Assembly: GCA_004525155.1 (NCBI GenBank)
Contig: SPDA01000200.1
Coordinates: forward strand, 1 to 5,256
DNA: 5,256 nt
DNA from: Spirochaetales bacterium
GTDB lineage: Bacteria > Spirochaetota > Spirochaetia > SPDA01
Direction of reading: 5' to 3'
This document shows positions 1 through 5,256 of this stretch, piece by piece (the first letter of the stretch is position 1; every line of letters starts with the position of its first letter). Below the pieces are notes generated by a model that saw only the letters and a program-made list of their open reading frames with translations, was not told where the DNA came from and did no database searches. The position numbers and the translations under genes are program-made.

Positions 1-1
1 A

Positions 2-1072
2 AACTCGCATGTCCGCATTATGCCGGATTGTCATGCGGGCGCGGGCTGCGTCATAGGTTATACCGCGCGGCTTAATGATACGGTCATCCCCAACCTCATC
101 GGCGTTGATATCGGCTGCGGGGTCTGCACATGGAACCTAGGAAGCCTGCCGGTTAACAAAGACCTTTTTGAAAATCTCGACAGGTTTATACGGCACTCAA
201 TTCCTTCGGGATTTAAAACCAGGAACCGGGTCTTCCCCCGGCTGGAGGAACGCATGGAAACCGATGGGGCCCCGAAAAAAGTTTTTTCCTCTTTCGGGGA
301 TTTTGAAAAAAGAATCACCGCCGTAACCGGGAAAATTAATCTGGAAGCGGACAGGGTGTGGAATTCCCTGGGCACCCTGGGCGGAGGGAACCATTTTATC
401 GAACTGGATATCGATGACGGGAGGCAGGTCTGGCTCACCCTCCATTCCGGCAGCAGGAATTTCGGTCTTCAGGTTGCGGCTTTTCATCAGAAACTGGCGA
501 AGTCGGCCGGGCAGGAAGGCTGTCCGAAGGGCCTGGAGTATCTTTCGGGGTCTGCGGCGGATGAGTACATGAAGGACATGGAGACAGCCCAATTCTACGC
601 CCGGCTTAACAGGAACTGCATGGGTCACGAAATCATTACCGGTTTCTTCAACCTGCCTTTCGATAAACTCATGCGCGTGGAGTCTGTGCACAATTACATA
701 AATTTCGAGGACAATATAATCAGGAAAGGGGCCATATCCGCGCACAGGGAGGAAGCTGTCATCATTCCCCTGAACATGGCGGAAGGCTGCATTTTGGGTA
801 CGGGCAGAGGAACGGAGGACTGGAATGAATCCGCGCCTCACGGAGCAGGCCGGTCCATGTCCAGGTCGAAAGCGAGGCAGAACATTCCCCTTGCCGAATA
901 CAGAAATATCATGAAGAACCACAAGGTCTGGTCCTCCTGTATCGGGAAGGATACGCTGGACGAGGCTCCCCAGGCCTACAAAAGGACGAAAGAAATAATC
1001 GACGCGCTTAAACCCTGTGTGAAGATCGAGGCCTTTCTCAAACCGCTCTACAACTTTAAAGCCTCCGGCTGA
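2..1072 (+). CDS. rtcB: RNA-splicing ligase RtcB (5'-truncated by window edge)
   Basis: RtcB joins RNA ends bearing a 2',3'-cyclic phosphate or 3'-phosphate to 5'-OH ends, using GTP and Mn2+, in cytoplasmic RNA repair or tRNA splicing. The frame is open to the left edge: the residues before the first Met (position 20) read NSHVRI and run into the family motif IMPDCHAGAG, so that Met is internal and about 40 residues are missing. Visible active-site elements are GVDIGCGV with metal-binding Asp (107-109) and Cys (116-118), GGGNHF with His (392-394), LHSGSR with His (443-445), VHNYINF with His (689-691), and SAPHGAGR whose His (839-841) is the expected GMP-accepting residue. The C-terminus LYNFKASG keeps the conserved Lys. 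IPLNM and APHGAGR place it in the short RtcB group of about 390-400 residues. One local deviation is GRGTEDWN, where relatives usually have GKGNPDWN. No archease or rtcA is seen. The family call is secure; the physiological substrate is unknown. Confidence 0.96.
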   Translation, partial: NSHVRIMPDCHAGAGCVIGYTARLNDTVIPNLIGVDIGCGVCTWNLGSLPVNKDLFENLDRFIRHSIPSGFKTRNRVFPRLEERMETDGAPKKVFSSFGDFEKRITAVTGKINLEADRVWNSLGTLGGGNHFIELDIDDGRQVWLTLHSGSRNFGLQVAAFHQKLAKSAGQEGCPKGLEYLSGSAADEYMKDMETAQFYARLNRNCMGHEIITGFFNLPFDKLMRVESVHNYINFEDNIIRKGAISAHREEAVIIPLNMAEGCILGTGRGTEDWNESAPHGAGRSMSRSKARQNIPLAEYRNIMKNHKVWSSCIGKDTLDEAPQAYKRTKEIIDALKPCVKIEAFLKPLYNFKASG

Positions 1073-1116
1073 CAGCAGACGGTTTATCCGCCTTGTGCAA
1101 CCCGCCCATATTTTAT

Positions 1117-1120
1117 AGGA
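1117..1120 (+). promoter_or_regulatory. Ribosome-binding site AGGA favouring the GTG start
   Basis: AGGA lies 5 bases before GTG 1126. The alternative ATG at 1147 has only a weak GGA about 11 bases upstream, while the better AGGTGA (1124-1129) is 17 bases away, which is too far. This favours GTG, but ATG is the commoner start codon, so the choice is not settled. Confidence 0.5.
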
Positions 1121-1125
1121 TACAG

Positions 1126-3243
1126 GTGAGCGGGAAAAAAGCAGTCATGGAAACAACCACATCCTTTTCATATTACCGGGCAGTCATCATAAGCGAAACT
1201 GTCCGATCAGAAATTTCCTTTTCAGAATCCCCGGATTATGAAATACTGATAACCGCGGATATTACCGCTCAGCTCCGCGCCATCAGGACCCAACAGGCCG
1301 ATAAAATCCTGTTCCTTCTTTTTGTCATACCCCTTGCGGAATCCGCCGGCCTTCAATCCGCAATCGGCAAAACTGCAGGCAGTAATCCCAAAAAGGACAA
1401 AGAGTATGTCAGTTTCCTGCTTTTCGGAAAAGCCGGTGAAATAGCGGAAAAGGTGCCGGATGGTCTACATGTCTCCGGATTCCGCGAATCAGAAGTTACG
1501 GCAGGGGAATTTGCCTTTTTAGCGGGAAAGGTCTTCGAAACACTCCAGGGTGATTTTCTTAAAATCCAGGAAAGCGAAGAGCACACGATAAAGCTTATGG
1601 ACGCGTGGAACGATCAGGAGTCCCTAATAGAGATCGGCAAGGCGCTTTCCCTGGAAAAAGATCCGGACAAACTGCTGCGCACCATACTCTATTTCAGTAA
1701 AAAAATTACCGGCGCGGATGCGGGAAGCATCTTTATCGTGGAAAAACACGAAGGAATTAAACGTCTCAGGTTCAAATATTCCCACACTTTTTCCAAGGAC
1801 CTTTCCTACGAAGAATTCACCATGCCCCTGGATAACAATTCCATCGCCGGCTACGTGGCCGTGACAGGTCAGGTTTTAAACATACCGGATGTGTATACCC
1901 TGGATCAGAATTCCCCGATTGCCTTTAACCCGAGTTTTGACACGAGCCACGGGTACAGGACAAAGTCCATGCTCGTTCTCCCCATGCGGAACCACATTGA
2001 TGAGATCATCGGGGTCATTCAGCTTATTAACAGCAAGGAGTCAGCGGAGTTTTACACAGGCAATGAAGCTTTCGAGGTGCGTCTCTCAACGCAGGATGAT
2101 TTCAAGTTCCGCATAAAACCCTTTCATAAACGGTACGAAAACCTTATGGAAGCGGTAGCCGGCCAGGCTGCCATTGCCATGGAAAACAACCGGATGCTAC
2201 TGCAAATAGAACACCAGTTTGAGGAGTTTGTAAAAGCTTCCGTAACCGCCATTGAATCCAGGGACCCGGCAACATCGGGCCACTCTTTCCGCGTGGCGGG
2301 AATGTGCGTCCGCACCGCCCTGCTCATCAACGATTCCTCGGCTTCCGTTTTCAACACGACGAATTTTTCAGAAATTCAGCTTAAGGAACTGGAATTCGCC
2401 GCCCTTCTCCATGATTTCGGCAAGGTCTACATCGACCCCGCGATTTTTATAAAGGCAAAAAAACTGTACCCCAGAGACTTCGAATATCTCATGATGCGTC
2501 TCAACTTTCTCTACCGATCCATAGAACTCACCTACCTGGAAAAATATAGCGCCTACAATGACCTTCCAAATGAAATGAGGGACAAGCTTCAGAAATTAAT
2601 GCTGGTCATGGAAAAAGTTGCACATTTAAATGAACCTTTTGTCCGGACTGACGATGTGGACGATGAGATAAATTCCATGCTCTCATTCAAGGATGAATTA
2701 TACTGTACGGATTTACAGGACCATCTAATTCCCCTGCTTGAGGATAGTGAAGTAAAAAATCTGAAAATAAAACGCGGCAGCCTAAACGATGAGGAACGAA
2801 AGGTGATTGAAAGCCATGTAGTCCACACGTATACCTTTGTAAGTAAAATCCCCTGGCCCGAGGAATACATCAACATTCCCGAAATCGCCATGCGGCATCA
2901 TGAAAAACTTGACGGCACGGGATACCCGGACAGACTCAAGGGAAAGGAAAACATACCGCTTCAGTCCAGAATTATGGCAATCGCGGATATTTTCGACGCC
3001 CTTAACGCTGCGGACCGGCCCTATAAAAAAGCCGTTCCCAAAGACAAAATTTTCGATATTTTACGGGAAGAAGCAGCCTCCGGAAAACTGGACGGGGACC
3101 TCGTTGAACTGTTCATCGCCGGAAAAGCCTGGGACTTGGGGGCGGATGAAGGCACAGACCGGATACTTCACCATTTTATCAATCCGCTGGTCTTGAGGAC
3201 CAGGATAGACACCTCAGAGGCAGACACCGCGGCGCCTGTATGA
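1126..3243 (+). CDS. GAF and HD-GYP domain protein, probable cyclic-di-GMP phosphodiesterase
   Basis: Expected to hydrolyse cyclic di-GMP in the cytoplasm under control of its sensory part. Residues are numbered from GTG 1126 (705 aa); ATG 1147 is the alternative start, and an in-frame TTG at 1093 has no visible support. Residues 1-150 are an unrecognised alpha/beta region followed by a charged helical linker. Residues 166-358 form a GAF domain ending in AIAMENN, with about 30 extra residues (306-335) before its last helix. Residues 362-690 form an HD-GYP domain: SGHSFRVA (His386), HDFGK (429-433), ESHVVHT (His564), HHEKLDGTGYP (591-601) and ADIFDAL (Asp621). All signature residues are present, so activity is likely. 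The gap from HDFGK to His564 is about 130 residues instead of the usual 25, because of an inserted helical segment. I recall the same layout in GAF/HD proteins of deltaproteobacteria and spirochaetes. There are no membrane segments and no GGDEF domain. The stop overlaps the next start. The ligand sensed by GAF is unknown. Confidence 0.92.
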   Translation: MSGKKAVMETTTSFSYYRAVIISETVRSEISFSESPDYEILITADITAQLRAIRTQQADKILFLLFVIPLAESAGLQSAIGKTAGSNPKKDKEYVSFLLFGKAGEIAEKVPDGLHVSGFRESEVTAGEFAFLAGKVFETLQGDFLKIQESEEHTIKLMDAWNDQESLIEIGKALSLEKDPDKLLRTILYFSKKITGADAGSIFIVEKHEGIKRLRFKYSHTFSKDLSYEEFTMPLDNNSIAGYVAVTGQVLNIPDVYTLDQNSPIAFNPSFDTSHGYRTKSMLVLPMRNHIDEIIGVIQLINSKESAEFYTGNEAFEVRLSTQDDFKFRIKPFHKRYENLMEAVAGQAAIAMENNRMLLQIEHQFEEFVKASVTAIESRDPATSGHSFRVAGMCVRTALLINDSSASVFNTTNFSEIQLKELEFAALLHDFGKVYIDPAIFIKAKKLYPRDFEYLMMRLNFLYRSIELTYLEKYSAYNDLPNEMRDKLQKLMLVMEKVAHLNEPFVRTDDVDDEINSMLSFKDELYCTDLQDHLIPLLEDSEVKNLKIKRGSLNDEERKVIESHVVHTYTFVSKIPWPEEYINIPEIAMRHHEKLDGTGYPDRLKGKENIPLQSRIMAIADIFDALNAADRPYKKAVPKDKIFDILREEAASGKLDGDLVELFIAGKAWDLGADEGTDRILHHFINPLVLRTRIDTSEADTAAPV
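3240..3243 (+). promoter_or_regulatory. ATGA stop/start overlap (translational coupling)
   Basis: The TGA of the HD-GYP gene (3241-3243) overlaps the ATG of the next gene (3240-3242). The only Shine-Dalgarno-like bases upstream, GAGG at 3217-3220, are 19 bases away and too distant. Initiation therefore probably depends on ribosomes ending the upstream gene. An in-frame ATG at 3255 is an alternative start. Confidence 0.65.
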
Positions 3244-4148
3244 AAGCGGGGAAAATGAAACACCCGGCGGAAGGCAGGCCGGCGGCAGGTAAGCCGGTTG
3301 CGGATTCAATGGTTTCCTCCTTAATATTTATTCTTCTGACAGTTCTCTGCGGAGCCGTGCTTTACGGCTCATCTCGCCTTTATGCCGGGCAGGTCCGTTT
3401 CCAGGATATGCCGTTAACGCCCGCCATTGCCGATATACTGCCGGCGGCTGTGATTTTTGCCTTCCCCCTCCTTGCTCTCCGTAGAAAAAAGGGAAGCAGA
3501 ATCCTCACCGCCATACTCATTCTCTGCTTTTCATTCATCATTTTATATTCGGTCCTTCCGGCGGCCGCGGACAGGCCTGCCCCGGGCATCCGGAACCGGA
3601 CTCTGAACACGGCTTCTTCCCGGCCGGCAAATCCTGCCGGTTCCTTTGCAATAACAGATGAAGGGTTTCTTTTCACTGGAAAGGGTAAAACAGTTTTCAT
3701 ATCCTCAGCTGCGGATCAGACCGTACGGATTACCGAGGGCCCGCCTCCGCAAGTGCCCGCAGGAGCCGGAAAAAGCATTCTCCGTCCCTTCGGCCCGGCT
3801 GTAACGGAGCTTGGTACCATAAACAGTTTTCTGCTCGCCAGGTTATCCGCAGGCAGATCTTTCTTTGCCTTCTACCTGTTCAGTCTGCTTGTCTTCTGTA
3901 CCGGCGCCCTGCTGCTTTCTTCCTCCTCTCCCTGGCCGGCTTTCAATTTCTTCATCTGCGCGTTTTTTGTCAAACTGCTTCTCCTGCTTCACCGGTTTTT
4001 TAAAAGCGTCCTGTTCACGGATCTGGAGACATTCATTGCCCGGTTCACTTCAGTACACGCGGTTTCTTTTGTTTTGTCAGTATCCGGGGCCCTCCTCATT
4101 TTTTTAGGCTTGTTTACCCTCGTAAGCCGGACCCGGAGGACCCCTTGA
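3240..4148 (+). CDS. Six-helix integral membrane protein, family not recognised
   Basis: Of 302 residues; I do not recognise the family by sequence. Hydrophobic helices are predicted near residues 24-45, 62-80, 88-107, 208-227, 234-250 and 272-295. Basic clusters lie at the N-terminus, in RRKKG (81-85) and at the C-terminal RTRR, so by the positive-inside rule both ends are cytoplasmic and residues 108-207 face the periplasm or outside. That segment is rich in Pro and Ala, then contains short beta-like stretches (about 136-166: FLFTGKGKTVFI, QTVRI). Three helices, an external domain and three helices is the layout of LptF/LptG lipopolysaccharide-transport permeases, but those are usually about 360 residues and I see no diagnostic motif, so this is only a topological resemblance. 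The start overlaps the stop of the HD-GYP gene and the stop overlaps the start of the TPR gene, suggesting the products are made together. Real gene: very likely. Function: unknown. Confidence 0.85.
   Translation: MKAGKMKHPAEGRPAAGKPVADSMVSSLIFILLTVLCGAVLYGSSRLYAGQVRFQDMPLTPAIADILPAAVIFAFPLLALRRKKGSRILTAILILCFSFIILYSVLPAAADRPAPGIRNRTLNTASSRPANPAGSFAITDEGFLFTGKGKTVFISSAADQTVRITEGPPPQVPAGAGKSILRPFGPAVTELGTINSFLLARLSAGRSFFAFYLFSLLVFCTGALLLSSSSPWPAFNFFICAFFVKLLLLLHRFFKSVLFTDLETFIARFTSVHAVSFVLSVSGALLIFLGLFTLVSRTRRTP
4135..4140 (+). promoter_or_regulatory. Strong ribosome-binding site GGAGGA selecting a TTG start
   Basis: GGAGGA sits 4 bases before TTG 4145 and inside the last codons of the upstream membrane gene. 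It is the best Shine-Dalgarno match noticed in the window. The first in-frame ATG (4157) is 16 bases from it, too far for normal initiation, so TTG is the preferred start. That start also gives a TTGA overlap (4145-4148) with the upstream stop codon, mirroring the ATGA junction at 3240. Confidence 0.7.
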
Positions 4149-5256
4149 AAAACAGCATGGTCAAAGGACTTATTGTCTACATGATTTTATTCTACGTAAT
4201 TAGCTGTGCCGCGTTCATCTGCTATTCCTACTTTACGTTTTCCGCCTCCAGTTTTCTTCCCATTTACCGTTCCATCACAATTTTCAACAAGGCCTTTCAG
4301 CTGTTCCTCCTGTACCTTCCCGCAGCCCAGTTTTCCGCCGTACTCATGGCTGCTTCTTTTTCACAGGGAGCATCTGCCGCAGGAGACGGAAACGGCGTGT
4401 TCAGAATGCTGGGGCAGGTCATTCTAGTTCTCCTGGCTTTTACCTTTCTTCAGACACTGCTTAAGGAAGCTGTCTATCCTTCATCCGCAGCCAGACTCAG
4501 TTACCTGGAGAGAAAATCTGAACTTGCAAGGCAGCTTCTTACCCGGGCAAGGGAAGCCAGGACAAAACATGACTTTGATATTGCGGCGGTTCTGTACTCG
4601 GAATACCTGGTAATCGATTCGGGCAATCAGCAGATAAAGGATGAACAGAGCCTCAATCTGCGGGAGCGGTACCTAAACACACCGGCCGCTAACGGAAGCA
4701 GGACGGGACAACCGGATACCGGGGGACTCATGAATGCCGGACTGGAACAACTGACAGGCCGGGCCGGGGATTTCCTTTCGAAAGAGGATTATTACTCCGC
4801 CCTGTACTATGCGGATCTGGCCCTCAAGCTCGATCCATCTTTCGCGGAAGCCCTGAAGCTTAAAAAAGAAGCAGAAAAAAACATCGCTCAGGCGGCTCCC
4901 GCGGAAAGCGAAACAAAAAAAACGGATTATTATTTTCAGAAAAAAGAAGGTTATGAAGCGTTATTTCAGTTTAACAATCCGGTCCGTGCGTATTATATTT
5001 ATCAGGATCTTAAAAGCTCCCACCCCGACGATCGGGACGTAATCCGATATTTCGCGGAAGCGGAAAAGAAGCTGCTCGAAAACTCATTTTTCATGGACGA
5101 AGCCTCCTTTCTCTCCGGACATCTTTTCTATTCGGATATAGTCTTTGCCAATGTTTTGTCTGAAAATTATACGGAGCTGATTTTCGCGGAAAAATTGTAC
5201 TCGACGCCGGCCGCCGTATATCTCGAATCCGTTGAGGTCATGAGATGGGCAAGTGA
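4145..5256 (+). CDS. Membrane-anchored TPR protein (3'-truncated by window edge)
   Basis: An open frame of 370 codons with no stop before the right edge, so the C-terminus is missing. The start is TTG 4145, chosen for the GGAGGA four bases upstream; ATG 4157 is the alternative and removes only four residues. Hydrophobic helices are predicted near residues 8-30, 51-72 and 86-106. The last runs into KEAVYP and a basic, helical stretch. The rest is mainly helical with TPR-like units: about 129-163 (DFDIAAVLYSEYLVID), 207-240 (the clearest, DYYSALYYADLALKLDPSFA) and 265-298 (NPVRAYYIYQDLKSSHPDD), separated by a polar linker near 165-198. TPRs usually bind protein partners. With a cytoplasmic N-terminus, an odd number of helices would put the repeats outside the inner membrane, although the weak charge pattern makes this uncertain. 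Residues after 313 have aromatic, mixed character that I cannot assign. It is the last gene of the overlapping chain and probably works with the six-helix protein. TPR call moderate; function unknown. Confidence 0.82.
   Translation, partial: MKNSMVKGLIVYMILFYVISCAAFICYSYFTFSASSFLPIYRSITIFNKAFQLFLLYLPAAQFSAVLMAASFSQGASAAGDGNGVFRMLGQVILVLLAFTFLQTLLKEAVYPSSAARLSYLERKSELARQLLTRAREARTKHDFDIAAVLYSEYLVIDSGNQQIKDEQSLNLRERYLNTPAANGSRTGQPDTGGLMNAGLEQLTGRAGDFLSKEDYYSALYYADLALKLDPSFAEALKLKKEAEKNIAQAAPAESETKKTDYYFQKKEGYEALFQFNNPVRAYYIYQDLKSSHPDDRDVIRYFAEAEKKLLENSFFMDEASFLSGHLFYSDIVFANVLSENYTELIFAEKLYSTPAAVYLESVEVMRWAS

Noticed and set aside
197..922. Long open frame of 241 codons on the minus strand
   Set aside because: It lies entirely inside rtcB, whose reading is confirmed by many conserved motifs. 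The antisense translation shows no recognisable domain and is a by-product of codon bias.
1093..1121. Possible promoter TTGTGC, 17 bases, TAGGAT before the HD-GYP gene
   Set aside because: The boxes match the sigma-70 consensus at only 3 of 6 and 4 of 6 positions, and the transcript would begin at about the GTG start. Such matches arise by chance; if real, it would favour ATG 1147.
1093..1125. TTG at 1093 as the start of the HD-GYP gene
   Set aside because: It adds residues with no domain character and has no ribosome-binding site, whereas GTG 1126 has AGGA five bases upstream.
2589..2891. 100-codon minus-strand open frame
   Set aside because: It lies within the HD-GYP domain coding region, over the insertion and the conserved His564. 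There is no ribosome-binding site or domain support.
3624..3640. Perfect 6-bp inverted repeat CCGGCA/TGCCGG with a 5-base loop
   Set aside because: It is inside the coding region of the six-helix protein and is not followed by a T-run, so it is not a terminator. It is probably chance in GC-rich codons.
4206..4427. 73-codon + strand open frame overlapping the TPR gene
   Set aside because: It is out of frame with the membrane-helix and TPR reading frame and rich in Pro, Ser and Phe as expected of a shifted translation. The longer frame has coherent helices, TPRs and a ribosome-binding site.

Overview
This is a compact, gene-dense bacterial window with about 50% GC. All four genes are on the + strand, and there is almost no intergenic DNA. 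From left to right they are: an RtcB-type RNA ligase missing its first residues because the window opens inside it; a GAF + HD-GYP cyclic-di-GMP phosphodiesterase-like protein; a six-helix membrane protein of unknown family; and a membrane-anchored TPR protein that runs off the right edge. No tRNA, rRNA, CRISPR array, insertion sequence or convincing terminator is visible.

The two left-hand genes are recognisable. RtcB keeps its metal ligands, its guanylylated histidine and its C-terminal lysine. It belongs to the short RtcB group, whose hallmark stretches are IMPD-HAGAGCVIG, IPLNM and SAPHGAGR. The second gene keeps every HD-GYP signature residue (HDxGK, HHExxDGxGYP) but carries an insertion of about 106 residues inside the catalytic domain. 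This matches a GAF/HD-GYP subfamily that I recall from deltaproteobacteria and spirochaetes.

Genes 2, 3 and 4 are joined by stop/start overlaps of 4 bases (ATGA, then TTGA). The fourth gene's TTG start is supported by a strong GGAGGA ribosome-binding site. The three are therefore probably one transcript with coupled translation. RtcB lies only 53 bases upstream with no terminator between, so it may be cotranscribed too.

The two right-hand membrane genes are the least explained part. Gene 3 has three helices, a soluble segment of about 100 residues predicted to be periplasmic, and three more helices, which is the layout of LptF/LptG permeases. Gene 4 starts with three helices ending in a charged, proline-containing boundary and then goes into TPR-like repeats. 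A divergent membrane pair governed by a c-di-GMP enzyme is a possible reading, but it rests on topology and gene order only.

The host cannot be fixed from this window. A spirochaete is a tentative guess from the HD-GYP subfamily, the non-ATG starts and the gene style; a deltaproteobacterium is the main alternative.
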